Below, piece by piece: positions 43,422 to 53,049 of a DNA stretch of 53,950 nucleotides (position 1 is the stretch's first letter; the number at the start of each line of letters is the position of its first letter). The translations under genes were made by a program, and so were the position numbers. A model generated the notes under the pieces. The model worked only from the letters and a program-made list of their open reading frames with translations. It did not search any database and was not told the origin of the DNA. This DNA comes from Candidatus Poribacteria bacterium (GTDB lineage Bacteria; Poribacteria; WGA-4E; WGA-3G): assembly GCA_022827885.1 (NCBI GenBank), contig JAJEIP010000076.1, positions 1-53,950 on the forward strand. Direction: 5' to 3'.

Positions 43422-45572
43422 ATGCGGCACAGAATCGTTCTTGTGATATTGGCGGCGATTGCAGCAACGAGCATACATGTTGAAGCCAGCAAAGAAATTA
43501 AACCGTCGTTCACCCAAGACACCATCGAAATCGACGGGCATCTCACTGAAGAGGATTGGGCGCGGGCACAAGTCATTGACGACTTTACACAACAATCCCC
43601 CGATGAAGGACAACCGAGTACCGAACGCACCGAGGTTCGCATGCTGTATAGTGCGGAAAAACTTTATATCGGGTTTGAGTGTTACGACTCCGAACCTGAA
43701 AAGGTCGTTGCGAACGAGATGCGACGCGACGGCCAACTGTGGCAGAATGACAACGTTTATGTGATGCTTGACACCTACGGTGATAAAAGACAGTGCGTCT
43801 TTTTTCGGATGAATGCGCTCGGGGCACAGTCAGACACCGCAGTCACGGACGGTGGCGAAAATCTTAACGGGAGTTGGGACTGTATCTGGGAGGCTGCAGG
43901 ACGCCGGCACGGTGAAGGCTGGACGGTTGAGATCGCGATCCCGTTCAATCAGTTACGGTTCAAAAAAGACGATTCGATGGTGTGGGGCGTGAATTTTGGA
44001 CGCAATATCGCGCGAAAGAATGAAACGACACAGTGGATACAGGTCCCGCGGAGTGAGAGTTGGCCCGGCACCTATCATCCGACGTATCAAGGCAAACTCA
44101 TTGGACTACAAGGCATCGCCTCACCCTCCTATTTTGATGTCAAGCCGTATCTCCTCGGCGGCTTGGCGAGGAATCTCGACGATACGAAGTGGCAACGGAC
44201 GACCGAACGCGATCTCGGCTTAGACATGAAATACGGGGTGACATCGAACCTGACCCTTGATTTGACGGTAAACACCGATTTCGCACAGGTGGAAGCCGAT
44301 CAAGAGGAGGTGAACCTCACACGTTTCAGTCTCTTTTTTCCTGAACGGCGCGAGTTCTTCCTTGAAGGCAGCGGACTCTTCGCTTTTGGCGCCGGCATCG
44401 GAGATTTCGGGCCCCCACCCCTGTCAGTTTTCTACAGTCGGCGGATCGGTATTGAAGACGATAGACGGGTTCGGCTGCTTGGCGGTGGTAAACTAACGGG
44501 AAAGGTGGGTGCATACAGTGTGGGCGCGCTCAATATGACAACCGCCGCCTCAGAAGAATCACCGCTGACGAACTTCTCTGTCCTGAGAATGCAGCGCGAT
44601 ATTCTCAGCGATTCGAGCCTCGGTTTCATTCTCACCAATCGGCAGAGCGACATCGGCGAGTATCATCGCAACGGCGGGATAGACCTCTTTTTCAGACCCC
44701 ATGATCAGTGGCGGATGCGGGCAATGACCGTGGGAAGTTGGTCTCCGGATCCCGATGAACGCGACGTCGCATGGTATCTCTCGAACGATTGGCGCAACGA
44801 CTCTTTTCACGTCAATGCTTCTTACCTCGACATCGGTCCCCAATTTACCAGTAAAATGGGGTTCATGCATCGACGAGACATCCGTTCGTTGATGTTGAAT
44901 GCCGATTACGAAGTCCAAGTGAGACGGTACACTGTCCGAGATGTCGGCGCAATGTTCACGGGTAGTTATCTGTTAGACCACGATAACAGGGTCATCGGTT
45001 GGGATGTGGGAGTCGGTGGAGATATGATTTCGGAATCCGACGATGGACTTAACCTCGATTTTAAGCGATTTTTCGACCGCGTTGAAGAACCTTTCAGCGT
45101 CGGTGATGTTGAAATACCCGCTGGCGATTATGTAATGAATCAGGTGTCGCTAACCGCTTTCACCGAGACCAGTCGTCCGTTTGCCTCATTTTGCCAGGTG
45201 GATTATGGGGATTACTTTCACGGTGATCGTGTGAGCGTCAGCATCGATAGTCAATGGCGGATGACCTATCAGCTCGCGATTGAAATGCGATACCAACGCA
45301 ACTGGATTAACCTACCCGAAACCGATCTGTTTACGACAAACGTTGTCGGCACACGTATCAGTTATGCGTTGAATACGCGTTTCTTTACCAAATTATACGC
45401 CCAGTGGAACGACACTGCAGAGCGGGCAAGTGCGAATTTTCTGCTCAATTACATCTACCGACCCGGTAGCGATTTTTACTTCGTGTTCGATCAGGCGTGG
45501 AAGGCATCGCAAGGCTTACAAGATCACGAATGGACAGTCTTGAGTAAATTTACCTATCTGTTCAGTTTATAG
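43422..45572 (+). CDS. DUF5916 family outer-membrane protein with CBM9-like domain
   Basis: Protein of 716 residues with a signal peptide (about 1-22, ending VEAS). A CBM9-like domain follows (IEIDGHLTEEDWARAQVIDD, MLYSAEKLYIGFECYDSEP), then beta-rich DUF5916 sequence ending in LNYIYRPGSDFYFVFDQAW and TVLSKFTYLFSL, a typical barrel tail. It shares long stretches with the 20902-23112 protein, including VEADQEEVNLTRFSLFFPE. AGAGGAG nine bases before the ATG supports the start. Probably in the outer membrane; ligand unknown. Confidence 0.9.
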   Translation: MRHRIVLVILAAIAATSIHVEASKEIKPSFTQDTIEIDGHLTEEDWARAQVIDDFTQQSPDEGQPSTERTEVRMLYSAEKLYIGFECYDSEPEKVVANEMRRDGQLWQNDNVYVMLDTYGDKRQCVFFRMNALGAQSDTAVTDGGENLNGSWDCIWEAAGRRHGEGWTVEIAIPFNQLRFKKDDSMVWGVNFGRNIARKNETTQWIQVPRSESWPGTYHPTYQGKLIGLQGIASPSYFDVKPYLLGGLARNLDDTKWQRTTERDLGLDMKYGVTSNLTLDLTVNTDFAQVEADQEEVNLTRFSLFFPERREFFLEGSGLFAFGAGIGDFGPPPLSVFYSRRIGIEDDRRVRLLGGGKLTGKVGAYSVGALNMTTAASEESPLTNFSVLRMQRDILSDSSLGFILTNRQSDIGEYHRNGGIDLFFRPHDQWRMRAMTVGSWSPDPDERDVAWYLSNDWRNDSFHVNASYLDIGPQFTSKMGFMHRRDIRSLMLNADYEVQVRRYTVRDVGAMFTGSYLLDHDNRVIGWDVGVGGDMISESDDGLNLDFKRFFDRVEEPFSVGDVEIPAGDYVMNQVSLTAFTETSRPFASFCQVDYGDYFHGDRVSVSIDSQWRMTYQLAIEMRYQRNWINLPETDLFTTNVVGTRISYALNTRFFTKLYAQWNDTAERASANFLLNYIYRPGSDFYFVFDQAWKASQGLQDHEWTVLSKFTYLFSL

Positions 45573-45612
45573 TGTGTGTAGGTGTGATCTCTCCGCGAAA
45601 TCAGACTGCGTT

Positions 45613-45641
45613 TTGATATTTCTTATCAAATCTGCTATAAT
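45613..45641 (+). promoter_or_regulatory. Promoter for the aspartyl protease gene
   Basis: TTGATA (45613-45618) and TATAAT (45636-45641) are separated by exactly 17 bases. The transcript would begin near 45648, about 47 bases before the preferred ATG at 45695. Confidence 0.75.
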
Positions 45642-45694
45642 TGTCGGGGATAATGCGACACACAATTTCGGAATTCAACAGAAAGGGAACAGAA

Positions 45695-46108
45695 ATGAGA
45701 CACACGACACACATTGAACTCGAAAATCAATATGACTTAGTAGCCGTAAAACTCGGCGTTATGAATCCGGAAGACGTGCGGCGGCTTACCATCACGGATG
45801 CCCTCGTTGATACCGGTGCAACAAGCCTCTGTCTGCCAACACCTCTCATTGAGCAGCTCGGTCTCACGCCCATTGAAATGACACGGGGCCGTACTGCCAC
45901 TGGCATCACCGAGCGCATTCTTTATTCAGAAGTCCAATTTACGATATTGGGACGAACAAGGTCAATACAGGTTACCGATCTGCCTGAGGGATCGCCTGTC
46001 CTTGTCGGACACATGGTATTGGAACATCTCGATCTCTGCCTTGATATAAAAGAGGGACTCATCTATAACCCCGCACATGACGGTGAATGGATTACAGAGA
46101 TTCTCTAA
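45695..46108 (+). CDS. Retropepsin-like aspartyl protease family protein
   Basis: Protein of 137 residues with the active-site motif ALVDTGATSLCLP (Asp39-Thr-Gly), followed by the flap-like region and DLPEGSPVLVGHMVLEHLDL, where ILG/VLG-type motifs of clan AA close the fold. Single-domain proteins of this kind act as homodimers. No signal peptide is seen, so it is probably cytoplasmic. Start at 45695 is supported by AAAGGG upstream; an ATG at 45653 lies only about five bases into the predicted transcript. It lies upstream of a GNAT and an oxidoreductase gene with short spacing. Confidence 0.82.
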   Translation: MRHTTHIELENQYDLVAVKLGVMNPEDVRRLTITDALVDTGATSLCLPTPLIEQLGLTPIEMTRGRTATGITERILYSEVQFTILGRTRSIQVTDLPEGSPVLVGHMVLEHLDLCLDIKEGLIYNPAHDGEWITEIL

Positions 46109-46132
46109 CAATGGATAAGGAGCGTTTTAGAT

Positions 46133-46726
46133 ATGCTACAACCCGGTAACTTTGCGGGCCACAGTATTCACTTGGAAACGAAACGGCTCAGACTTCGTCC
46201 CTTTAAAGATGCCGATTTTGATATTGCGGTCCCTTTTTACAACGACCCTGATTTCCTACAAGCGATGGAAGGGGAGCCACCGGATGAACCCATAACGAGA
46301 GACTATCTCAAAGCCGCGGGCACAGCGATGGCGAAAGACGGTTTTTTGTTCGCAATCGTCGAGAAGGCAAGCGGACGCACTATCGGTGAGGTCTGTTTAC
46401 AATGGATGAACTTGGAGCGGGGGGAAATTGAGGGTGAGAAAGTCATGCGCCTCCCCATCGGGATTTGGGACAAAACCTTGTGGGGGAAAGGCTACGGAAA
46501 AGAGGTCGTGCGATGCTTAGTCGCGCACGCATTTGAGAAATTAGGGATTGATCGGTTCTGTCCGATGGATGTCGACGTGGACAATGCCCGTTCAAAAGCG
46601 TTGTGGCAGGCACTGGGATTCACCGTTTCACGAGAAGTGGATGACGGAAAAACGGTGGACTTTGAGATGACACGCGCAGAATATGAGAAACGTGTTCAAC
46701 GGAATTTCAAATTAGAGGAGTCTTGA
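46133..46726 (+). CDS. GNAT family N-acetyltransferase (RimJ/RimL-like)
   Basis: Acetyltransferase of 197 residues. It opens with LETKRLRLRPFKDADFD, the typical RimJ/RimL first strand, has WGKGYGKEVVRCLVAHAFE as acetyl-CoA motif A and DNARSKALWQALGFTVSRE as motif B. AAGGAG lies upstream of the ATG. The TGA stop overlaps the next ATG by one base (TGATG at 46724-46728), so the two are translated together. Substrate unknown. Confidence 0.88.
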   Translation: MLQPGNFAGHSIHLETKRLRLRPFKDADFDIAVPFYNDPDFLQAMEGEPPDEPITRDYLKAAGTAMAKDGFLFAIVEKASGRTIGEVCLQWMNLERGEIEGEKVMRLPIGIWDKTLWGKGYGKEVVRCLVAHAFEKLGIDRFCPMDVDVDNARSKALWQALGFTVSREVDDGKTVDFEMTRAEYEKRVQRNFKLEES

Positions 46727-48075
46727 TGTTCAGCACACAACTTGCGAAGCGGGCATCGGAAAATAATCCGATCCGTGTCGGTATCATCGGAGCCGGAAAA
46801 TTCGGAGCTGGGCTGGTGGCGCAACTATCGCAGATGCAGGGTATGGTAGTAAGTGCAATTGCCGATATAGACGTAGGGCACGCGAAAGGCGCGTATGAAG
46901 TCAGCAATGTCCCGTCCGACGCGATTCAACAGGTCGGAAACGTTGACGCGCTAAACGATGCGATCCGCAGCGGTAAACGTGCAATCACTGAAGATGGACT
47001 GCACATTATTCAGTCGGATCTGATTGATGTCGTCGTGGAAGCCACCGGTATCCCTGAAGTCGGTGCCCGGATGGCGTATCATACCTTGATGCATCGGAAG
47101 CATCTGGTGATGGTTAACGTCGAAACCGATGTGACGGTCGGTCCATTTCTGAGACGCTTGGCGGATACCGCGGGGGTTGTTTATACGCTCGTCGATGGGG
47201 ACCAACCCGGTGTGACGATGAACATCGTTGAATGGTCAAAAACACTCGGTTTTGAAATCGTGGCTGCCGGACGCGGCACGGTGTTCTATGACGATGATCG
47301 GGTCGGGATACCAGAGACCGTCCCTCAGAGATTCGGGTTTAGTCAAGAACAGATTGAGCGGCGCACGATTAACTTCAAGATGTTCAATTCATTTCGAGAT
47401 GGATCGAAAGCGCAGATTGAAATGACCTCGCTGGCAAATATGGTAGGACTCCCACCGGATGTCCGCGGTATGCACGAACCTTCAGTGAATATTGAGGACA
47501 TTGCCAAGGTCTTCAGCCTTCAAGAGGAGGGCGGTATTCTAAACCGACACGGGGTCGTGGAACTCGCAAACAGTGTTGCGACCGATGGCAGGACTATGCT
47601 CGCTGACCCACTTCGGATGGGAGTGTTCGTTGTCATTCGGACCGATCATCCATTCACACAGGAGGATCTCGCGGGTTATAATCTGCATCCGGGTGGGAAC
47701 GGGAAGAACTATCTACTCTATCGTCCGTATCACCTTGTGGCTGTTGAAGCACCAATTTCGATTGCGAAGGCTGCGCTCTATGGGCAACCGACAGGCACGC
47801 CGTTGCCGACACCCGTTGCGGATGTTATCACGGTTGCCAAACGCAATTTGAAAGCCGGGGAAACCCTTGATGGCAGTGGTGGGTATACCGTCAACGGGCT
47901 CATTGAAAAGGCGGAGATTGCACACGCTGAGAATCTACTTCCCCTCGGTTTGGCGTATGATGTCAAACTCAAAAGCGATGTTTCTCAAGGGGAAGCGATC
48001 TCTTATGATATGGTGGAACTCAATGAAGCGTCTTTCGTCCTTAAACTCCGTCGCCTCCAAGACGCAACCGTCTGA
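46726..48075 (+). CDS. SAF-domain NAD(P)-dependent oxidoreductase, homoserine dehydrogenase-like
   Basis: Protein of 449 residues. The Rossmann fold begins RVGIIGAGKFGAGLVAQLS, followed by DVVVEATGIPEVGARMA and a catalytic-type segment HLVMVNVETDVTVGP. The C-terminal SAF domain contains PTPVADVITVAKRNLKAGE. This family includes DRL, the DXR-like reductoisomerase of Brucella (first step of the MEP pathway), but also enzymes of unknown substrate, so an isoprenoid role is only one option. GAGGAG lies just upstream of the ATG, and the start overlaps the GNAT stop by one base. Confidence 0.8.
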   Translation: MFSTQLAKRASENNPIRVGIIGAGKFGAGLVAQLSQMQGMVVSAIADIDVGHAKGAYEVSNVPSDAIQQVGNVDALNDAIRSGKRAITEDGLHIIQSDLIDVVVEATGIPEVGARMAYHTLMHRKHLVMVNVETDVTVGPFLRRLADTAGVVYTLVDGDQPGVTMNIVEWSKTLGFEIVAAGRGTVFYDDDRVGIPETVPQRFGFSQEQIERRTINFKMFNSFRDGSKAQIEMTSLANMVGLPPDVRGMHEPSVNIEDIAKVFSLQEEGGILNRHGVVELANSVATDGRTMLADPLRMGVFVVIRTDHPFTQEDLAGYNLHPGGNGKNYLLYRPYHLVAVEAPISIAKAALYGQPTGTPLPTPVADVITVAKRNLKAGETLDGSGGYTVNGLIEKAEIAHAENLLPLGLAYDVKLKSDVSQGEAISYDMVELNEASFVLKLRRLQDATV

Positions 48076-48132
48076 AAGACGCGTTGAGGGATAAATCCTG
48101 ATCCTTACCCGTAGGGAACATTTAAAAGTAAG

Positions 48133-49149
48133 TTATGCCCAGGGATCCAGCACAACCTTACCACATTCACCTGTCGCTTGCAATTCCCACGCTTCCTGAA
48201 CGTCACGCATCGGGAATGTGTGAGTGATAAACGTATCTATCTGTTCGGCTGAATCCTGGATGACCTGCATCAATCTTGGATAGACCCCGAGGTTGTAGTG
48301 CCAATTCCCACGTAGCACGAGACCTTTCCGAATCATATCTCGGCTCGCACCAAGCGGAAAATCACCACCTTCTCCAACGAACGTGACCTGTCCTTTCCTT
48401 CGAGCGGCATCGACCATCAACCGGTGTGCCGCAGACGCGCCTGAGCAGTCGACTGCTTTGTCAACACCGACGCCGTCCGTAAAGTCTTGGATCTGATCGA
48501 GGATATCTTCATCCATCGGATTGAAGACAACGTCTGCGCCTAATTTTTTCGCGAGTGCGGCGCGATACGGGTGGCTTTCAACACCGATGACACGCGCCCC
48601 GCGGTACCGGGCATTCACAATCCCGCCAAGTCCGACGGGACCCAATCCAGTCACCATGACTGTATCTAATGAATTGACCTGCATCTGCTCCATGGCACCG
48701 AATGTCGGTCCCAATCCACAGCACGCCATTCCTGCGTGTGCGTAGCTCACACCGTCTGGAATTGGAGACAGCAGATCTTCCATTTTGTGCATATACTGGG
48801 CGTAAGTCGCTGAGGCGGGTTCCGTACCGATAATCTCCTGAATGTTCCGTCCTCCGGTGCAGTGGATGTGCTCACCAATCGCGCACATCTGGCACTTCCC
48901 ACAGGAGTTCTGTGGCTGCACCACCACGCGGTCCCCTACCTTGACACGACCGGTTTGCGCGACTTCGACGACTTCTCCAGCGGCTTCGTGTCCAAAGCGT
49001 TCACCCGTGCCTCCGGATGTGAATCCTTTATACTCTGTGCACATTGGGACGGCGTGAATCTTAACAACGACGACATCTCCTGCTGCCCGGGGGTCGGGTT
49101 TATCTACCACGCCTCCCTTACCCTCACCAAACATTGCTGCAACTTGCAT
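48133..49149 (-). CDS. Zinc-dependent medium-chain alcohol dehydrogenase
   Basis: Protein of about 338 residues in the MDR family. The catalytic zinc site includes C37 (PMCTEY), H54 and E55 (FGHEAAG). The structural zinc cysteines are C83, C86, C89 and C97. The NAD-binding GLGPVGLGG motif follows around residue 170. The frame continues upstream to 49278, but the ATG at 49149 gives the expected N-terminus (MQVAAMFGEG). The substrate is an alcohol or polyol, unassigned. It converges with the preceding oxidoreductase gene and is divergent from a PhyH gene. Confidence 0.88.
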   Translation of the reverse strand: MQVAAMFGEGKGGVVDKPDPRAAGDVVVVKIHAVPMCTEYKGFTSGGTGERFGHEAAGEVVEVAQTGRVKVGDRVVVQPQNSCGKCQMCAIGEHIHCTGGRNIQEIIGTEPASATYAQYMHKMEDLLSPIPDGVSYAHAGMACCGLGPTFGAMEQMQVNSLDTVMVTGLGPVGLGGIVNARYRGARVIGVESHPYRAALAKKLGADVVFNPMDEDILDQIQDFTDGVGVDKAVDCSGASAAHRLMVDAARRKGQVTFVGEGGDFPLGASRDMIRKGLVLRGNWHYNLGVYPRLMQVIQDSAEQIDTFITHTFPMRDVQEAWELQATGECGKVVLDPWA

Positions 49150-49373
49150 AAAAATATGGTAACCGAGACTCTCCACAGCCCGATAGGGCCTGACGAAACT
49201 TATGGTGGAGAGAAAAGGTTGTCCTCCTCGTAAAAATGTTGATTGGGATAGGATAGCACGGCGCGTGCAATCCGTCAAGACATATTTCAGAATTTAACTA
49301 CATTGTCACCAACGATTGTGATAAAATAAAAAGAAGAGCGGCAAAGAAATCTGAGACTTCTTAAGGAGGAAAA

Positions 49374-50129
49374 ATGGCATCCGAAAAGACAGGTTTGACA
49401 CCGGCGCAAAAAACGTTTTATCAGGAGAATGGGTATCTCGTTCTTGAGAGTGTTTTCTCGCAAGAAGAATGTCAGCGTTTTGTTAAACACATGGAGGACC
49501 TTCACGCAGGACGTAAGCACCTTGAAGGATTTTTTCAACAGGATAAATACGGTGCCCGAACCTTTAATCAGCATCTTTACGATCCCGTCGTATTGAATCT
49601 GCTGATCAATTCCCGTTTACATAAACCGCTCGCGGACTGTTTTGGCGGCGAACCGGAAGGCATCCAAACGATGCATTTTTATGAAGGATCCGAGCATCCG
49701 TTGCATCAAGACCAGTATTATCTACCCGATTGTATGTCTGCATGGATTGCGATGGTACGTGTCGATGAAAACAATGGACCGCTAATAGTCCAGCCGGGTT
49801 CAAATCGGGGTCGGTTGATTACAAAAAGTGATGTGCCGATGACCTTGCTACCGGAGGAGACCTACGAGTTACAACAGCACAACCGTTATTTTCCAGCCGT
49901 CAAACAGGTTTTCGACGAAAACGGAACCGACGCCGTTCAGGTGATGGTGAACGCTGGGGATGTAGTCCTATTTGATGGAAAGTTAATCCACGGGGGCGCG
50001 GAGATTTTAAAGCCGGGAACCCGTAGACATGCGTTGGCGTGCCATTATATCCCTTACGCCTCCGAAAACTGGGAACGCGACTGGCCCAGATTCTCATTCG
50101 ATGGTAGTCGTCGGATTCACTATCAGTAA
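49374..50129 (+). CDS. PhyH family Fe(II)/2-oxoglutarate dioxygenase
   Basis: Third PhyH protein, 251 residues. Iron ligands are H111-Q-D113 (PLHQDQYYLPD) and His206 (GKLIHGGAE), with Arg218 as the probable 2-oxoglutarate contact. The N-terminal AQKTFYQENGYLVLESVFSQEE is typical. AAGGAGGA lies just before the ATG. It is more similar in motif spacing to small-molecule hydroxylases than to the two leftward PhyH proteins at 7-8.7 kb. The substrate is unknown. Confidence 0.92.
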   Translation: MASEKTGLTPAQKTFYQENGYLVLESVFSQEECQRFVKHMEDLHAGRKHLEGFFQQDKYGARTFNQHLYDPVVLNLLINSRLHKPLADCFGGEPEGIQTMHFYEGSEHPLHQDQYYLPDCMSAWIAMVRVDENNGPLIVQPGSNRGRLITKSDVPMTLLPEETYELQQHNRYFPAVKQVFDENGTDAVQVMVNAGDVVLFDGKLIHGGAEILKPGTRRHALACHYIPYASENWERDWPRFSFDGSRRIHYQ

Positions 50130-50157
50130 AGTGGAAGTAGCAAGAAGGTATTGAAAG

Positions 50158-50186
50158 TTGACATTTCACACCTTCTGTGTTATCCT
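50158..50186 (+). promoter_or_regulatory. Promoter ahead of the Uma2 remnant and metalloprotease
   Basis: TTGACA (50158-50163) and TATCCT (50181-50186) are separated by 17 bases. It would drive the truncated Uma2 gene at 50236 and, by readthrough, the metalloprotease at 50416. Confidence 0.6.
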
Positions 50187-50235
50187 TAACGACGAAAGGC
50201 TTGGCAATTTGAGCATCTTTTTGGGAGGTAGCACC

Positions 50236-50393
50236 ATGCAGAAAAAAATCATATCTGCTCCAATGCCCTTCTATCCCTCTTCGAACGGTAAACCGATGGC
50301 AGAAACTGACTGGCATCGCAAGTGACTGATGGAACTTCTAAAGACAACTAAACCTCTCACACTGATAGCACTGACGCGTATGTGTCTATGTAG
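50236..50393 (+). pseudogene. Truncated Uma2-type endonuclease remnant
   Basis: A 29-codon frame with a good ribosome-binding site (GGGAGG) reads MQKKIISAPMPFYPSSNGKP then MAETDWHRK before a TGA at 50323-50325. The YPSS.GKPMAETD pattern is the N-terminus of Uma2 (DUF820) family proteins. After a frame change, DAYVSM at about 50373-50390 resembles the next conserved Uma2 segment. The rest of the gene, including the catalytic core, is missing, so it is a remnant. Confidence 0.55.
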
Positions 50394-50415
50394 TAATGAA
50401 TAAGGAGAAAAGATA

Positions 50416-53040
50416 ATGCGATACCGATTGACTTTTTGGATCTGTTTGATCTTAGTAAGCGTCTGTTGCCTTCCAACAGTTGCGCAGGAAGCGCCACAAA
50501 CCGCAACACCGACGACACAGCAAGCGCCCGCAAAAAAGAAAAAAGAGTTTGAAGATTTTTCAAAGGTTACCGAAGACAGCAAAAGTTATGAAGGCTTTTT
50601 CAAACTATACCAGAAAAAAGAGAACCTCTATTGCGAAATTCAACCCTCCCAACTGGACAAGCCTTTTTTGTGCATGATTAGCGTTGCACGCGGTCTCGGG
50701 CAAGGATTCCTACTTTCAGGGATGACGCTGGAAGAGTGGATGCTCGTCTGGCGCCGCGTTGGCGACAAAGTGCATCTCGTGCGAAAAAATGTGCGTTTCC
50801 GTGCGGAGAAAGGGACACCGATTGCAGAAGCGGTTGATTTGGGGCATAACGATTCCGTGCTGTTCTCCCTCAAGATTGAAAGCATCCATCCGCAACGGAA
50901 GAGCGTGCTGGTGAACATCTCTCCGGTTTTCATATCCGACTTACCGCCTTTGGCACGCCGTATTGCATCTGATGCCCGCTTCGACAAAACACGCAGCACG
51001 TGGGGAGCAGTCAAGGCATTCCCGAAGAACGTTGAGTTGAAAGTCAATGCTGTCTACAGTTCCCAAACGAATATGAGTACCATTCCGGACAGTCGGGGTA
51101 TCCAGTTGACCCTGCACTATAGTCTCGCTGGACTTCCAGAAAACAATTATCGTCCCCGATTGGCGGATGACCGCCTCGGACATTTTATGACAGCGGTCAA
51201 AGACTATTCGTCTAAAACCAGCGATGCCCCTTTTATCCGGTATGTTAACCGCTGGCATTTGGAGAAAGCGGACAAGGAAGCGAAACTTTCACCACCGAAA
51301 GAACCGATCATCTTCTACATCGAAAAAACCGTGCCGCATCGCTACCGTCCCTATGTCCGACAAGGGATTCTGGAATGGAACAAGGCGTTTGAAAAAATAG
51401 GCTTTGCCGATGCGATTGAAGCACGAATTCAGCAGGACCATGAGGACTGGGACCCTGAAGATGCGCGATACAATACGATTCGTTGGATGGTTGGCGCAGG
51501 GTTCGCGATCGGTCCCTCTCGCGTGAACCCGTTGACAGGCCAGATCTTGGATGCCGATATCCTTATCGGTGAGAGTTGGATCCGGTACTGGCAACGAGAG
51601 TATATGACGTTCTTTGATGAAGTGGCGCATGAACGCGACCACCCGATGGACCACTCTTCACGCTTCCACTGTCAGATCGCATCCGGCTTGGCACGGCAGA
51701 TGGGATTCATGGCGAGCGTCCTGCAGGCACGGGATTTGGTTGACGAAGACGGTGAACTCCCAGAGGAATTCATTGGGGAGGCACTCAAGACTTTAACGAT
51801 GCACGAAGTCGGACATACGTTGGGATTCCGCCACAACTTTAAAGCGAGTACGATATTCTCCCTTGACGATCTGAACAAAAAGAAGGGTGAAGCACTTATC
51901 GGCTCCGTTATGGAGTACGATGCTGTGAATATCGCACCTGAAGGTCAGGAACAGGGAGATTACTATACGAAGACAATCGGACCCTGGGACTATTGGGTGG
52001 TCGAATACGCCTATAAACCTGTTGATGCCAGCAAACCCAAAGGTGAATTGAAAGCGTTGGGTGAGATCGCTTCCCGTGTTGCATCATCAGATCTCACTTA
52101 CGGTACAGATGAGGATGCGTATGGATATCGCTTCAGGGACCTCGATCCGTTGGTAAATCGGTGGGACCTCGGTGATGATCCGCTTGCGTTTGCCAGGCAA
52201 CGACGCGAGGTCGTTGTGGGACTCTGGGATAAGATTGCCGATAAAGTTACAAAAGAAGGGATGGGCTATCAGCGTGTGAGGCGAGCATTCGGGAGTCTGC
52301 TGTATGAACACGGTTTCACAATGTACCTGGCAAGTCGATATATTGGTGGACAATATCACCATCGCGATCATCGTGGTGATGAGAATGGACGTCTCCCCTT
52401 CGTGCCTGTGCCAGCGGCGAAACAACGCGAGGCACTCCAATTCATCAAGGAATATGCCCTCTCGGATAAAGCCTTCAGTTTCTCGCCCGAATTACTCAAT
52501 AGCTTGGCAATTACGCGTTGGAGTGATTGGGGAGGAGACAGTTGGACCTCTACACGTTTCGATTATCCGGTGCATGATGTTATTCTCCGAAATCAGAGCC
52601 TCATCTTGGAACGAATGCTTTATCCCTCGGTGCTCTCTCGCGTTCAGGACGCTGAACTTAAGTTCCCTAAAGGCGGAGACGCTTTCACACTGCCGGAACT
52701 CTTTTCAGGCATTACGGATGCCGTGTGGGTCGAACTCGGCAGGGATGCGGGTGCGAAGCAGTGGTCGAACTCGGATGCGTTCATCTCCAGTTTCCGCCGG
52801 GGTTTGCAGCGTGAACACCTGAAGCAACTCATCAAACTGGTATTGGAAGCCGACAGCGGCACACCTGAAGATGCGAGGTCGCTCGCACGTCTCCACCTCG
52901 GACAGATCAGGAGTAAGATACAGCGTGTGATTCAAAATGCCAGAGGGACTCTTGACGATTACAGTTTTGCGCACCTTGAAGAATCGCAGGTCCGGGTTGA
53001 GAAAGCATTGGATGCCAGTTTCCGAGTCGAGAAACGTTAG
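50416..53040 (+). CDS. Secreted zinc metalloprotease (DUF5117/DUF4953 type)
   Basis: Protein of 874 residues with a signal peptide (about 1-23). The metzincin zinc site HEVGHTLGFRH is at 463-473, followed by a Met-turn-like SVMEYDAVN. N-terminal regions correspond to DUF5117/DUF5118-like sequence, and the C-terminal DUF4953 region contains YRFRDLDPLVNRWDLGDDP. The enzyme probably degrades proteins outside the cytoplasm. AAGGAG precedes the ATG. The stop is followed directly by the next gene's ribosome-binding site, so the two are likely co-transcribed. Confidence 0.9.
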   Translation: MRYRLTFWICLILVSVCCLPTVAQEAPQTATPTTQQAPAKKKKEFEDFSKVTEDSKSYEGFFKLYQKKENLYCEIQPSQLDKPFLCMISVARGLGQGFLLSGMTLEEWMLVWRRVGDKVHLVRKNVRFRAEKGTPIAEAVDLGHNDSVLFSLKIESIHPQRKSVLVNISPVFISDLPPLARRIASDARFDKTRSTWGAVKAFPKNVELKVNAVYSSQTNMSTIPDSRGIQLTLHYSLAGLPENNYRPRLADDRLGHFMTAVKDYSSKTSDAPFIRYVNRWHLEKADKEAKLSPPKEPIIFYIEKTVPHRYRPYVRQGILEWNKAFEKIGFADAIEARIQQDHEDWDPEDARYNTIRWMVGAGFAIGPSRVNPLTGQILDADILIGESWIRYWQREYMTFFDEVAHERDHPMDHSSRFHCQIASGLARQMGFMASVLQARDLVDEDGELPEEFIGEALKTLTMHEVGHTLGFRHNFKASTIFSLDDLNKKKGEALIGSVMEYDAVNIAPEGQEQGDYYTKTIGPWDYWVVEYAYKPVDASKPKGELKALGEIASRVASSDLTYGTDEDAYGYRFRDLDPLVNRWDLGDDPLAFARQRREVVVGLWDKIADKVTKEGMGYQRVRRAFGSLLYEHGFTMYLASRYIGGQYHHRDHRGDENGRLPFVPVPAAKQREALQFIKEYALSDKAFSFSPELLNSLAITRWSDWGGDSWTSTRFDYPVHDVILRNQSLILERMLYPSVLSRVQDAELKFPKGGDAFTLPELFSGITDAVWVELGRDAGAKQWSNSDAFISSFRRGLQREHLKQLIKLVLEADSGTPEDARSLARLHLGQIRSKIQRVIQNARGTLDDYSFAHLEESQVRVEKALDASFRVEKR

Positions 53041-53049
53041 GAGGAATGG

